A DNA stretch of 52,617 nt from Pseudomonadota bacterium (GCA_027618995.1 JAQCGO010000015.1:1-52617); one strand, 5' to 3'; counted from the stretch's first letter, positions 41,278 to 51,429 are shown. The notes: generated by a model from the sequence alone, not told the origin. Numbers and translations are program-made.

Positions 41278-41382
41278 TAAACTACGCTACACCGCGTAAA
41301 CTGGAAATGAGGAAGAGGATGGACAAGCACCGCATTCGCAGAGCGCTAAATTGCCGCTGTCTACACGTAAAGAGGTAAATGA

Positions 41383-42786
41383 ATGAAGGGTCCACAAGAA
41401 CCTGGTTTTTCGCAGTCCCTGATCTGTTTTGGCGGCGTCATCGTGACTGTGATCGCCGGAATGTTGTGGTTGAATATCAACCTCCATAGCCTTCTGTTGA
41501 TCGCGCTTGTGTGGGTTGCATGCCATTCCGCAGTCCTTGGGTTTAGATTCCACGCGATAAAATCCGCGATGATCTCCGGGATTGGGAAGGGCCTGGGCGC
41601 AATCTTTATCTTCTTTCTGATTGGCGTACTCGTCGCCGCGCTGATTGCAGGCGGGACGATCGGCGGTCTTATCTACTACGGCGTGGACCTGCTTCATCCA
41701 ACTTTCTTTCTTCCCGCCGGATTGGTGCTTTGCAGTCTCATGTCGCTTGCTACAGGCACGGCATGGGGAACCATCGCGACGATCGGCGTTGTACTAATGG
41801 GACTAGGTGGCTCGCTGGGTATTCCGTTACCGCTCGTGGCTGGCATGGTCGTCTCCGGCGCGACTTTTGGCGACAAAATGTCGCCGGTTTCCGATACAAC
41901 CAACCTCGCTGCCATGAGTGCAGACACCGACCTTTACTCTCACATCAGGTCGATGCTGTACACAACTGTTCCGACTTACGTCATTTGTCTGATTGCTTTT
42001 ACCTTAATCGGCGTGTTCTACAGCAGCCAAACGATTTCTGCAGGTGAACTACTGAACTTGAGGCAACACCTTGCGATTGAGTTCAGCATCGGCCCGCTGA
42101 CGTTGCTACCACTGGTCGTGCTACTCGGGCTCAGCCTCAAACGGGCGCCCGCTGAAGTGAGCATGCTGGCGAGCGTAGGTGTCGCCGTGATGTTGGCCGT
42201 CGTTATTCAAGATCGAACGACTATGCAAGTCCTAAACAGTTTGAACGAAGGCTACACTGCGAATACAGGGCTTGAACAACTCGATGTGCTTCTGACCCGT
42301 GGCGGCATGCAAAGTATGATGTGGACGATGTCGCTTGCTTTGCTCGCGTTATCTCTCGGTGGCATTCTCGATCGTGCAGGCTTCGTTCGGGTACTGATGA
42401 CCGGGCTGCTGATGCGAATCAAGCGAACCGCAAGTCTGATCGCGAGCACTATTGGTGCCGGCGTCGTCGCCAACATGAGCATGGGCGAAGGGTATCTTTC
42501 CATTATCTTTTGTGGACAGATATTCAAAAAATCTCACGAGGAAGATAATCTCGAGAAACACATGCTGTCACGATGTCTGGAAGAAGGCGTGACGTGTAGC
42601 ACATCGTTGATCCCGTGGACGACTTCGGGCGCGTTCATTACCGGTGTGCTCACCAAGTCGCCGTTGGAGTTCGCTCCATGGGCGTTTTTCAACTACGTCA
42701 ATCCGCTCTTGTCCATCGCCCTCGCTTATATGGGTTTTGGAATATTCAGAAAAACTCAACATTCCACTGTTGATTTGCGCACATAG
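41383..42786 (+). CDS. nhaC: Na+/H+ antiporter, NhaC family (copy 2)
   Basis: A 467-residue polytopic antiporter, a close paralogue of the gene at 86, with the signature GATFGDKMSPVSDTTN and the C-terminal SLIPWTTSGAFITGVL. AAGAGG lies ahead of the ATG. The two proteins differ by scattered conservative changes and in the last dozen residues. DNA divergence throughout, including third positions, indicates an old duplication, not an assembly repeat. It is preceded by a LacI-type operator and followed 30 bases later by a YtcJ-like amidohydrolase in the same direction, so antiporter and hydrolase are probably one unit. Confidence 0.94.
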   Translation: MKGPQEPGFSQSLICFGGVIVTVIAGMLWLNINLHSLLLIALVWVACHSAVLGFRFHAIKSAMISGIGKGLGAIFIFFLIGVLVAALIAGGTIGGLIYYGVDLLHPTFFLPAGLVLCSLMSLATGTAWGTIATIGVVLMGLGGSLGIPLPLVAGMVVSGATFGDKMSPVSDTTNLAAMSADTDLYSHIRSMLYTTVPTYVICLIAFTLIGVFYSSQTISAGELLNLRQHLAIEFSIGPLTLLPLVVLLGLSLKRAPAEVSMLASVGVAVMLAVVIQDRTTMQVLNSLNEGYTANTGLEQLDVLLTRGGMQSMMWTMSLALLALSLGGILDRAGFVRVLMTGLLMRIKRTASLIASTIGAGVVANMSMGEGYLSIIFCGQIFKKSHEEDNLEKHMLSRCLEEGVTCSTSLIPWTTSGAFITGVLTKSPLEFAPWAFFNYVNPLLSIALAYMGFGIFRKTQHSTVDLRT

Positions 42787-42816
42787 TGGTTAGCTAAGAC
42801 TAAGACGGAGCAAATT

Positions 42817-44511
42817 ATGAAATTCCATCAAGCGGCGCTGCTAGCCTTGTTGATTCAGTTAACGGCTTGCTCTGCGCTGAATGCCGAGGAGGCGCCGGAC
42901 CTGATTCTGACCAACGCCAAGATCGTTACCGTTGATAACTATTTCTCGATTCAACAAGCTGTTGCGATCGCGGGGGAACGAATCGTCGCAGTCGGTAATA
43001 GTAATGTAATCAGTGCTTTGGCAGGTCCGGAAACACGGCTGATTGATCTGTCTGGAAAGACGGTAGTTCCGGGCCTGATCGATAATCATAGTCACGTGGT
43101 CAGAGCGACGGAATATTGGCCGAATGATGCGCGCCTGGACGGAGTGACTAGTCGGGAAAAAGCCCTGGAGATTCTGCACAACAAGGTCAATGACCTGGCA
43201 GAGGATGCCTGGCTCATGTCGCTTGGCGGTTGGCAGGAAGGCCAGTTTATCGATAATCAGGCGGATTTCACGCTGACTGAACTCGATGCCATTGCATCTG
43301 ACAGGCCAATCTTTCTGCAATCTGTTTACGATCACATTTACGGCAATACGGTCTGGTTTGAGACTATGGGGATACCGTTGTCGGTGTCGCCAGGCTCAAC
43401 TGATGATCTCGAGGGCTTGGCAAGATTTGCTGTACGCGACAGCAGTGGTCATGTCACCGGTCGCTTGAACGGTGGATTCCCGATGATTGCCGAGGCGATC
43501 CAGCGATTTCCAACGGTTTCAGCGGACCAACAGGTCGTTGCAATCAAAATTGCATTTAGCTACCTGAACAGTATCGGCTTGACCAGTGTGTACGATCCCG
43601 GTGGCGTTGGAATCAAACAGGAAAGTTATGCGCGAACGAAACAGTTGGCGGAAACCGAGGGACTCAACGTACGACTCTTTCATACCTTGAACGCCGGTGT
43701 TCCAACAACCGAAGAAGCCGCTGACCGGTTCATTGACCGGATTCGGTCGACCAAATCCTTTCAGGGGAACGCGACGTTTGATTTGATCGCGATGGGCGAG
43801 ATTTATTACAGCCCGTTTCACTGGGACGGTCCGACCGAACCCAGTACACCGACGCCTGTCGAAATCGAGATCGGGAGAAAGATACTGACTGCGGCAGCCG
43901 CTGAGTCTTGGTCGGTTCAAACGCATGCGATGCAGCCCGAGACCATGGACATTCTGTTCGATGCGATGTCCGACATTAATGAAGAATACCCGCTCCGCCA
44001 CTTACGATGGTCAATCACTCATGCCGACAACATTGGCGCTTCTCAAATCGAGAGGGCACGACATCTTGGTATGAACTTGCAGATGCGCAGTACGCCCGTG
44101 TTGGGTGACCGGGATGCGGTATTGGAAAAATTTGGCGACGCGGCTTACGACATGCCGCCTTTGCGTCTTGTACAGGACAGTGGCATTCCGTTCGGACTTG
44201 GAACCGACGGAACCAAGGCCAATCAGATTGCACCCTTTGTGACGCTCTGGTGGGCGGTGACAGGGCGAGCGCTGAACGGTGAGACGGTCATGCGGCAAAC
44301 CCTGACGCGGGAAGAAGCATTGATCGCACACACCCGATCAAACGCGTATTTGATGTTCCAGGAAGCGAACCTAGGCATTATCAAACCGGGTTTCTTGGCA
44401 GACATGCTTGTTCTGGATCGAGATTATCTCACCGTTCCGGAAGATCAAATAAAGGATATCCGACCTGTCGCCACGATTGTGGGAGGACGCCTGGTGAGCG
44501 GTGAGCTCTAA
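42817..44511 (+). CDS. YtcJ-like amidohydrolase, exported lipoprotein-type
   Basis: A 564-residue metal-dependent amidohydrolase of the YtcJ/AepA branch (amidohydrolase 3). A lipoprotein-like signal ends at LIQLTAC (Cys about residue 19). Features: DLILTNAKIVTVDNYFSIQQ, metal-binding VVPGLIDNHSHV, the typical SLGGWQEGQF and LDAIASDRPIFL segments, ITHADNI with His, FGLGTDGTKA with the metal Asp, and a C-terminal NLGIIKPGFLADMLVLDRDY. It probably hydrolyses an N-acyl or cyclic amide compound outside the cytoplasm. It follows nhaC copy 2, matching the pairing of nhaC copy 1 with an exported amidohydrolase. Confidence 0.9.
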   Translation: MKFHQAALLALLIQLTACSALNAEEAPDLILTNAKIVTVDNYFSIQQAVAIAGERIVAVGNSNVISALAGPETRLIDLSGKTVVPGLIDNHSHVVRATEYWPNDARLDGVTSREKALEILHNKVNDLAEDAWLMSLGGWQEGQFIDNQADFTLTELDAIASDRPIFLQSVYDHIYGNTVWFETMGIPLSVSPGSTDDLEGLARFAVRDSSGHVTGRLNGGFPMIAEAIQRFPTVSADQQVVAIKIAFSYLNSIGLTSVYDPGGVGIKQESYARTKQLAETEGLNVRLFHTLNAGVPTTEEAADRFIDRIRSTKSFQGNATFDLIAMGEIYYSPFHWDGPTEPSTPTPVEIEIGRKILTAAAAESWSVQTHAMQPETMDILFDAMSDINEEYPLRHLRWSITHADNIGASQIERARHLGMNLQMRSTPVLGDRDAVLEKFGDAAYDMPPLRLVQDSGIPFGLGTDGTKANQIAPFVTLWWAVTGRALNGETVMRQTLTREEALIAHTRSNAYLMFQEANLGIIKPGFLADMLVLDRDYLTVPEDQIKDIRPVATIVGGRLVSGEL

Positions 44512-44616
44512 CCTAAGCTTGTAATGAGCCGACCATTAGCAGTGCAAAACAATCACTGCATCCTGTCCCATGACAGATGCGGTTCTTAACTTCACTCGCA
44601 AAAAGGAGTATTGAAA

Positions 44617-45045
44617 ATGAGTGCACATGATCATGCTATGGATTCACTTGTGGGAAAGCGTTCTGCTGAATTGCTGAGCATACTTCGAATTGTTGCAGCC
44701 TACATGTTCATGCTGCACGGTACTCAGAAGCTGTTCGACTTTCCCGTCGCAAGTTTTGGTCCATTTGAATTGATGACGCTCGCCCCAGGTCTTGCCGGTA
44801 TTCTGGAATTATTCGGCGGGGCACTTCTGCTCGTGGGTCTTTTCACAAGACCGGTAGCGTTCCTGCTCTCAGGTTTGATGGCCTTCGCATACTGGATGTC
44901 CCATGCATTCCGTGAGGGCGGATTCTGGCTCTTCCCGATTAGCAACGGTGGAGACTCGTCGATTTTATACTGCTTCGCGTTTCTCTACATCGCTGCCGCT
45001 GGAGGCGGTGCGTGGGCACTCGACAACGTCCTGCGAAAAGGCTGA
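44617..45045 (+). CDS. DoxX-family membrane protein
   Basis: A 142-residue protein from ATG 44617, with AAGGAG eight bases upstream; the TTG at 44611 is too close to that site. Four hydrophobic segments: LLSILRIVAAYMFMLHGTQK, the glycine-rich GLAGILELFGGALLLVGLF, a third with MAFAYWMSHAF, and a fourth ILYCFAFLYIAAAGGGAW. The LHGTQKLF motif is typical of DoxX/DoxD-like proteins, often linked to redox or membrane-quinone functions. Its function here is unknown. A stem-loop-like GCATC...GATGC lies just upstream in the 44512-44616 gap. Confidence 0.88.
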   Translation: MSAHDHAMDSLVGKRSAELLSILRIVAAYMFMLHGTQKLFDFPVASFGPFELMTLAPGLAGILELFGGALLLVGLFTRPVAFLLSGLMAFAYWMSHAFREGGFWLFPISNGGDSSILYCFAFLYIAAAGGGAWALDNVLRKG

Positions 45046-45106
45046 CGGTCGATTATTACCTGTCTGTTCAGCTGGTTTAGCCAGATCAAAAACGTCGGCT
45101 TCCGGA

Positions 45107-47263
45107 TTAAATACCTGGCGGCCGGTCTTGGCGATTCAGTGTTTGAAGCACGCGAGCGGGCGTCATCGGCATGTGACGCAGACGTACTCCGGTACTTGCC
45201 GCAACAGCATTTGAGATCGCCGGCGCGATCAGGGGCGTCGCCATTTGACCGGCGCCTGATGGCGGATTCGGCGTGTGAACGATTTCGATCTCGATGTTCG
45301 GAATATCAGACATCCGTGGAATGCGGTAATTGTGGAAGTTCGTTTGCTCAACGATTCCTTGGTGCATCGAAATGGATTCGCTAAGTGCCAACCCCAAACC
45401 GTACACGGTACAACCCATTTGTTGTGCGATCACATTGTCCGGTTGCACTGCGAGTCCACAATCGATAGCTATCCAGGCATTGTGAACCTTGATCGCACCC
45501 GACTGTAAGTTGACCGTCACATCGACCACCGCGGCAACTTGTGATTTGTAGTCAATATACGCCACACCAAGGCCGTGGCCCTCGGGCGTATTGCCCCAAT
45601 TCGACATTTCGGCCACCTTTTCGATGACCTTTCTGGCTCGCGGCTGCCCACTCAAGAGCTCAAGTCTATACTCGACGGGATCGATGCCCTCCTCCACGGC
45701 GATTTCGTCCAGGAGAGACTCGGTGACGAATTTATTATGGACAAAGCCTATTCCACGCAGGGCAATGGTGCGCATTCCGCTGTGCTGCGCTACCTGTTCG
45801 CTGAGTTTATTCGCAATAGCGTAAGTCTTGATCTCAGTTCCGGCCATACTAATGAAATCGGTCTGGCCGGCCGCTTCGAATCGGACCGGATCCTGCGACT
45901 TCGTTGCAAGTTCAGACGCCTTGCGGTGATGCCACGCCGTAACTTTTCCGCCTGCGTCGACGCCCGCGCGAACGAAACTCGCGCTCATGGGATGGAAGCG
46001 ACCATTGCGGAGATCATCTTCCCGCGTCTACAACACTTTCACGGGATGTTTCACACGATCAGATAGCAGAACCGCGTCGATCACAAAATCCTGGTCGCGT
46101 GCTCCGCGTCGTCCAAAACCGCCACCGAGTAGCATGTCATTAAGTTTGACCTGTGCCGGTGCAATGCCCAAGACATCAGCCGTCGCAGCCACGGCTACGG
46201 CCTGGGCCTGAGTACCACACCAGATATCACAGGTTTCACCGTCGGATGACACCGACGCGACAGCATTGAGCGGTTCCATCTGTGCGTGATACGCATAGTC
46301 GCTTCGGTATTCGCGCTTATAGATCCTGGCAGCATCGTTGAGTGCAGTTTCGACGTCGCCGGTTTCTTCCCACGCTTCAGTCAGCCCGGAGCGCGTGCGC
46401 GCTTCTTCGGCAAATGTCTCAATTCCTTCTCTGGAGTTGAATGCATTGCCTGCACCTTCATTCGACCAGCTTATGGAAAGCGCCTTTTTTCCTTCGAATG
46501 CTGCCCATGGTGTTTCGGCCAATACACCGACGCCATAGGGTAGGACCTCGATCGCCAACACACCATCAACCTCAAGTGTTTTCGAATCGTCGATACTGTC
46601 AGGAGTCCCGCCAAAAACCGGCGTCCGCAATACTGCGCCGTAAATCATCCCTGGCAGTTGCACATCGATACTGTACTGCGCACTGCCATCGATTTTCTGC
46701 GGCAGTTCCGCCCGCATGAAGTCCTTGCCAATCAATCGAAACTCGGCAGGATCTTTCAGATTTGTCTCGCTTACCTTGGGCGCGATATCGGGCACTTTGG
46801 CAAATGAGCTAATGGTTCCATAGTCAATGCGCCTGTTAGTCGGCGTGTGAACCACTGTATTCGGTTCCGTCGATAGTTCATCAACTGGCACTTTCCAGTG
46901 CCGGGCAGCGCTTTGTAAGAGAACCTGCCGCACCTGCGCTCCAAACATGCGCAACGGTGTGTAATAACTTTCGACGGCAGTGCTTCCGGCCGTATACATC
47001 ATGCCGCCGAAGCCGGGATTTCCATATATCGATTCGATCGGTGGTGCCGGCACGATCTGGACTCGGTCCCAGTCGGCATCAAGTTCTTCAGCAAGGATTA
47101 AGGGCAGCGAAGTTCGGGACCCCTGGCCCATCTCGATCGCAGGCGACATGATCGTCACAGTTCCATCTGCTCCAATGGTGACCCACGGGCTTAGTTCATT
47201 CGTCGTATGCACTGCATTGTGGCAACCGACGAACGCGAATGAAAGTCCTGCCGCACCAACCAT
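45107..47263 (-). pseudogene. iorB: Molybdenum hydroxylase large subunit (IorB-like), interrupted by one amber codon
   Basis: Encodes about 718 residues of an isoquinoline 1-oxidoreductase beta-type molybdopterin subunit. Motifs in order: MSPAIEMGQGSRTSLPLILA, GGGFGRRGARDQDFVIDAVL, and a C-terminal GAGQMATPLIAPAISNAVAA. A TAG at about 46028-46030 sits exactly where the family has Trp (VKVL-stop-TREDDLRNGRFHP), a TGG to TAG change; reading continues to 45107 without another stop. The Tat-like LRFTRRDVM is encoded upstream of the first ATG (47263), in frame, but no ATG, GTG or TTG lies between it and a TAA 63 bases upstream of that ATG, so the true start is also missing. Two lesions make it a probable pseudogene. 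Confidence 0.85.
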
Positions 47264-47790
47264 GACATCTCGCCGTGTAAACCGTAGGGCATTAGAATCT
47301 GGTTGGCTATTTCTATTCGCGACTTAGCCTCCCGTGCAGCACGCTGAATGGCTTTCACAATGCGGGGATAGGTGCCACATCGGCAGATGTTGGTGCTCAT
47401 GTGCCCAATAATTTCTTCACGTGACGGGTTCGGATTTCGATTGAGCAAATCGGCAGCACTCATGATCTGCCCCGACTGGCAATAGCCGCACTGCGGAACC
47501 GATTCGGCCAACCAGGCTCTCTGCACCGGGTGTGACGAATCGCCGGATAATCCCTCGATAGTGGTCACCTTGCGGCCTTCGACGGCCGACACCGGCGTTT
47601 GACATGAAAATGCGCGCTGGTCATCGAGATGAACCATGCAGGCGCCGCATAGTCCTGCGCCGCAACCAAATTTCGTGCCTGTCAGCTTCAGTCCTTCACG
47701 TAGCACCCAAAGCAGCGGCGTATCGGGTGGAGCATCTATCGAAACGAAATGACCGTTGAGTTGAAAGGCGATGGCCATCCTAACTGCCAT
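47191..47790 (-). CDS. iorA: Molybdenum hydroxylase [2Fe-2S] subunit (IorA-like)
   Basis: About 199 residues from ATG 47790; ATG 47778 is equally possible, and an upstream start at 47844 lies inside dsbD. It holds two [2Fe-2S] clusters: plant-ferredoxin type in [15 protein letters not shown] plus the later Cys of AFSCQT, and the alpha-helical type in [13 protein letters not shown] and [11 protein letters not shown]. It passes electrons from the molybdenum subunit encoded next (IorB), which is broken. The last 45 residues read past the usual family end and over the start of iorB, hinting at a frameshift near the junction. It overlaps the dsbD stop. Confidence 0.88.
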   Translation of the reverse strand: MAVRMAIAFQLNGHFVSIDAPPDTPLLWVLREGLKLTGTKFGCGAGLCGACMVHLDDQRAFSCQTPVSAVEGRKVTTIEGLSGDSSHPVQRAWLAESVPQCGYCQSGQIMSAADLLNRNPNPSREEIIGHMSTNICRCGTYPRIVKAIQRAAREAKSRIEIANQILMPYGLHGEMSWLVRQDFHSRSSVATMQCIRRMN

Positions 47791-49639
47791 TCTGAGCGAC
47801 CACGCGGTCCGAGTCAGAAAATGCTCGTCGCACGTGTTCGGCAAATTTCTGCGCCTTTATGTAACCGACAACCTCGTAGCCATGGCGTTGCTCGCCATCT
47901 ACACCAAAGAAAATGATTGTCGGCGGGCCAAAAACGCCGAAGCGCTTCAAAAGGGCCTGGTCGACTTCGTCATTTGCCGTGACGTCCGCTTGCAGCCAGA
48001 TTGTATTGGATAGCGCAGCTTGAACATCCTTATCGACAAATGTGAATGCCTCCATCTCTAGGCACGACACACACCAGTCTGCGTAGAAATCGAGGAACGC
48101 GGATTTACCGTTTGCAGACGCTGTCGCAACTTCTCGATCGAGATCGTCGACCGACTTTATGCGTTGAAACGGCAATTCATGTTCCGCCTGCGCGAACATG
48201 GCTCCACCGCCAGCCAGATTGATACTGGCAAGAGGTTTTAACGGGTTGCTACCACCGGTTAGTGATCCAAGTAGTAAAATGAGGCCGTAAATAATTGTCA
48301 GAAGACCGAAGCCCTTGCCAAGTTTTCGCGTGACGTTTGAATCGGTCGTAAGCATTGTCAGGCCGCCCATGAAAACGCCTGTCATGAAGACCAGTACCGC
48401 CCAAAACAGCATCGTCACGTTGCCCGGCAATATTCGGGACAGCATCCAGATCGCGAGACCGAGCATCATGAAGCCAAAGGCGTTCTTGACGGCGATCATC
48501 CAGGCGCCGGCTTTCGGCAGAAACTTTCCTTGGGCCGCACCGACTGCGAGTAAAGGCGCGCCCATACCGAGGCTCATTGCGAACAAGGCGCTACCGCCGC
48601 GTAGCATATCTCCGGTTTGTGCAATAACAGTGAGCGCAGCAATCAGCGCAGGTGCAACACAGGCTGTGACAATTAGCGCCGACAAGGCGCCCATGACAAA
48701 TGCGCCGATCGTCGTGCCACTCCTCTGATTGCCGCTAATACCAGAGAGTTTGCTTTGTATACCGCTAGGAATTTGCAGGTCGTATGCACCGAACATGCCG
48801 AGTGCGAGAACGACAAACAAACCTGCGAACAGGATGAGAATCCATGGTTGGTTGAACGTCGCCTGCAGTTGCAATCCGGCAGCCGCTGCAGCGACGCCCG
48901 CCAACGTGTACACGATTGCCATACCCATCACGTAGCTCAATGCCAGCAGGAATCCGCGCGTCGGACTGACGTTGTCACCTTCGCCGGCGATGATGCCGGA
49001 CAGAATCGGGACCATGGGTAATACACAGGGCGTAAACGCGAGGCCAAGACCTGCAATGAAGAACAAGCCGGCCGCAATCCAGATGCTTGAGCCGGTAATT
49101 ATTTGCGCAAGCCGCGCCTGCTCGGATACGGGAATCTCTGTGTCACTCGCCACTGCAACATCGGTAAATCCACCCGGTACTTCTTCGTATTCGAATGATG
49201 CCGCGTTGAACTGAAAATACTGCGTAGTGGGTGGATAACACAGGCCGGCTTCGGCACACCCTTGCGAACGGATGCTGAACCTCGGCGTCTCTCCATCCGG
49301 TAAGAGCGCAGTCGCGTTTACCTCATGATAATAGACCTCTACCTCACCAAAGAAGATATCGGTTTTCGATTTGCCGGGTGGCAGGGAAAATTCTGCCGCG
49401 GACAGAACGCCGTCCCGCTCAGTCTTGAATCTAAACTGTTCCCTATACAGGTAACAGTCGTCAGCGATCGTCCAATGTAATACCAGGGTTTCGTTTTCGA
49501 CACGCGGTGCCAACTGAAAGGCCTGCTCAACTTCCGGAAAGTCGTCGTCGCCCGAACCGCAGGATTGGGCATAAACATTCGACGACACCGCCAGCGCCAG
49601 GAACAGCGCGGCAGTGCGAAGCAGCCAAAAAGTTTTCAT
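47780..49639 (-). CDS. dsbD: Thiol:disulfide interchange protein DsbD
   Basis: A 619-residue inner-membrane reductant conductor. It has a signal peptide (to about residue 24), an N-terminal alpha domain with the Cys pair in [11 protein letters not shown], eight membrane segments carrying the two buried Cys ([11 protein letters not shown] and TACVAPAL), and a C-terminal thioredoxin domain with [13 protein letters not shown]. It carries electrons from cytosolic thioredoxin to periplasmic proteins. It lies in a minus-strand run after a periplasmic thioredoxin-like gene (50821), which could be its client, and directly ahead of iorA. Confidence 0.95.
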   Translation of the reverse strand: MKTFWLLRTAALFLALAVSSNVYAQSCGSGDDDFPEVEQAFQLAPRVENETLVLHWTIADDCYLYREQFRFKTERDGVLSAAEFSLPPGKSKTDIFFGEVEVYYHEVNATALLPDGETPRFSIRSQGCAEAGLCYPPTTQYFQFNAASFEYEEVPGGFTDVAVASDTEIPVSEQARLAQIITGSSIWIAAGLFFIAGLGLAFTPCVLPMVPILSGIIAGEGDNVSPTRGFLLALSYVMGMAIVYTLAGVAAAAAGLQLQATFNQPWILILFAGLFVVLALGMFGAYDLQIPSGIQSKLSGISGNQRSGTTIGAFVMGALSALIVTACVAPALIAALTVIAQTGDMLRGGSALFAMSLGMGAPLLAVGAAQGKFLPKAGAWMIAVKNAFGFMMLGLAIWMLSRILPGNVTMLFWAVLVFMTGVFMGGLTMLTTDSNVTRKLGKGFGLLTIIYGLILLLGSLTGGSNPLKPLASINLAGGGAMFAQAEHELPFQRIKSVDDLDREVATASANGKSAFLDFYADWCVSCLEMEAFTFVDKDVQAALSNTIWLQADVTANDEVDQALLKRFGVFGPPTIIFFGVDGEQRHGYEVVGYIKAQKFAEHVRRAFSDSDRVVAQNGS

Positions 49640-49675
49640 GCTATAACCTCAACGCAACTAGCAGCAAATTTCGAC

Positions 49676-50785
49676 TTAGTCCTGCGTCAAATCTGCAATT
49701 TTTTCGGCGAGCTCAAGAAGTTCTTCGTGATCGTTGAGGCCGGTGATGAGGCGCTCAGGAATTCCCGACAGGCCAACCATTGCGCCGCTTAGGCCACCCG
49801 TCAGAGCGGCACGGGCCATGTTGTTGCCGCCGCCGTTGATCGCCGACAAAACGGCGCTTTCGAAATCATCCTGGAAATGGTGAACCATGTAGTAAGCGCC
49901 AGGAAGCAGTTGCTGAATTTCGCAATGCTGGCCGTACACCAAAGACGTCAGGTGTGGTTTGTTAAATCTGAGGTCTTCGTCCCAAGCCACCTGGCCGGTT
50001 TCGACCTGGATTCTAGAGTCATAATAGAGGGCGTTTTGCGTTAGCACTCTCACATTGATGCCGTTGATGTGTTCCGCCATGTGCTCCAGAGGGACACCCT
50101 TGATCAAACCACCGACAACCAGCGAGTAGGCAACGGAGTGTGTGATCGGAAAATCGTTGTGGTAGAAGAGTTTGGTGTGGCTGTTCGCCTGTCGCGCCAA
50201 TGTTTCAGGATCGGCATAATACAGCGCAGCCAATGCCACGTTCATTTGCGCAGCGTCGGAAGTAATCGCATTGCTGCCAACCATTGGATCATCCCAGGAA
50301 ACCCCTGCATTGCGATTCTTCCAGGTTTCGCGAATCGCTGAATCGGTGTACAGGCCGGAATAGTTCTTACCGTTCAATGTCTTGAACAATTCATCGACGC
50401 GGGCGGCGTAGTCGGCCCTGTCGTAGCCGCCCTTGTCAACGATAGATTCGACCAGCATTCTGTACAACTGCCCGGTCTGGGACAAATCACCCGCTCTCAC
50501 GCCCTGGTCATGTCGCCACTGATGCACCTTGGCGAATTCTCCGGTGCTGTCGAGCTTCGGATCATGGTAGTCAGAAATCCACGGGCCGAAGTCATTTCGC
50601 AGTCCGTCGAGATCGTAGTACCAGTGGGTGCCGACACCCAATGCGTCACCAATAAAAACGCCCATGATGGCGCCCATAATGCGATCTCGCTGGGAAACCT
50701 CGGATGCAGCGCCGCTGTCTGCGATTGCAGGGCCGACAGCCAACATGAAAGTTGCCAGGAGAAAGCTAATCAGGATTTTCTTCAT
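49676..50785 (-). CDS. Exported ADP-ribosylglycohydrolase-fold protein (copy 2), altered metal motifs
   Basis: About 369 residues from ATG 50785 (MKKILISFLLATFML), chosen because it gives a clean Sec signal, matches copy 1 and has GAGGG ahead; a further ATG at 50827 adds 14 non-signal residues. It shares with copy 1 the N-terminal RIMGAIMGVFIGDALGVG, and again LSQT in place of T-D-D-T and GGGNNMARA in place of G-G-D-T-D-T. The same departures in two diverged copies show that the change is conserved, not decay. Gene order is amidohydrolase, thioredoxin-like protein, this gene, DsbD. Function unknown; periplasmic location is expected. Confidence 0.86.
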   Translation of the reverse strand: MKKILISFLLATFMLAVGPAIADSGAASEVSQRDRIMGAIMGVFIGDALGVGTHWYYDLDGLRNDFGPWISDYHDPKLDSTGEFAKVHQWRHDQGVRAGDLSQTGQLYRMLVESIVDKGGYDRADYAARVDELFKTLNGKNYSGLYTDSAIRETWKNRNAGVSWDDPMVGSNAITSDAAQMNVALAALYYADPETLARQANSHTKLFYHNDFPITHSVAYSLVVGGLIKGVPLEHMAEHINGINVRVLTQNALYYDSRIQVETGQVAWDEDLRFNKPHLTSLVYGQHCEIQQLLPGAYYMVHHFQDDFESAVLSAINGGGNNMARAALTGGLSGAMVGLSGIPERLITGLNDHEELLELAEKIADLTQD

Positions 50786-50820
50786 TGGAGTACCCTCATT
50801 CAGTATCAACGGAGTATTAG

Positions 50821-51378
50821 CTAACAACCTGCCAATATGTCCGCAAATTCTTGGTCAAGTGCCGTCCTCACGTTTTCGTACCAGAGTTCGGCAATTTCCT
50901 GTCCCGCAGGCAGCTTTGACATGCCTCTGCGATAGAGGACCTTCCCGTCGTCACCAAGCACCATCAAGCCGGGTGCAAACCGCACATTGTAGGCAGCCGC
51001 TATTTCATCGCCGTCTTGTATGGCCGTCAAAGTGATACCGGTGTTTTCTATATACGCCTTGGGGTCACTTTCGCCCTCTTGCTCTTCTTTCATGTTCACC
51101 GCAACAATCTCGATGAAATCAGTCCCGTATTCCTGTTCTACTTTCTTCAAATACGGCATGAAGGCTTTGCAATAACTACACCAGCTCGCCCAGAAAATTA
51201 CGACGGTAGGTTTGCCCTTTGCCATTGCTGGAAACGAATAGGTTTCGCCCTCGAAAGTGGTTCCCTCCCAGGCAGGTGCGATGTCTCCTTCGAAAATCGC
51301 TGCCGCTGGCGTCGAAAAAACCACTGCCGCGGCAATGGTTACGAGAAGTTTATTGACTACACGTTTCTTTGCGTTCAT
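50821..51378 (-). CDS. Periplasmic TlpA/thioredoxin-like protein
   Basis: A 185-residue thioredoxin-fold protein with an N-terminal signal (KKRVVNKLLVTIAAAVVFST, cleavage near PAAA-IF). The active site is FWASWCSYCKAFMPYL (C-S-Y-C) and the cis-Pro loop reads VRFAPGLMVL. It probably reduces or oxidises disulfides, or helps haem or metal delivery, in the periplasm, fed by the DsbD encoded two genes downstream. It sits between an amidohydrolase (51-base gap) and the ADP-ribosylglycohydrolase-like gene, an insertion that distinguishes this module from the one at 16.4-19.2 kb. Confidence 0.92.
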   Translation of the reverse strand: MNAKKRVVNKLLVTIAAAVVFSTPAAAIFEGDIAPAWEGTTFEGETYSFPAMAKGKPTVVIFWASWCSYCKAFMPYLKKVEQEYGTDFIEIVAVNMKEEQEGESDPKAYIENTGITLTAIQDGDEIAAAYNVRFAPGLMVLGDDGKVLYRRGMSKLPAGQEIAELWYENVRTALDQEFADILAGC

Positions 51379-51429
51379 CAGTTGGTTCCTTGCTATTTCG
51401 TCATAGCATGATGGCTAATGAATAGGCCC

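Noticed and set aside
41187..41378. 63-codon frame upstream of nhaC copy 2
   Set aside because: It runs through the LacI-type operator and has no recognisable features.
44567..44590. Stem-loop GCATC...GATGC before doxX as a terminator or riboswitch
   Set aside because: Short interrupted stem without a T-run; insufficient evidence.
45107..47263. Amber codons in iorB, orfB and lacI as possible recoding (pyrrolysine-like) sites
   Set aside because: TAG serves as an ordinary stop in healthy genes here (for example dctM at 12530 and dsbD at 47780), and the affected genes carry other lesions or are mobile-element genes.
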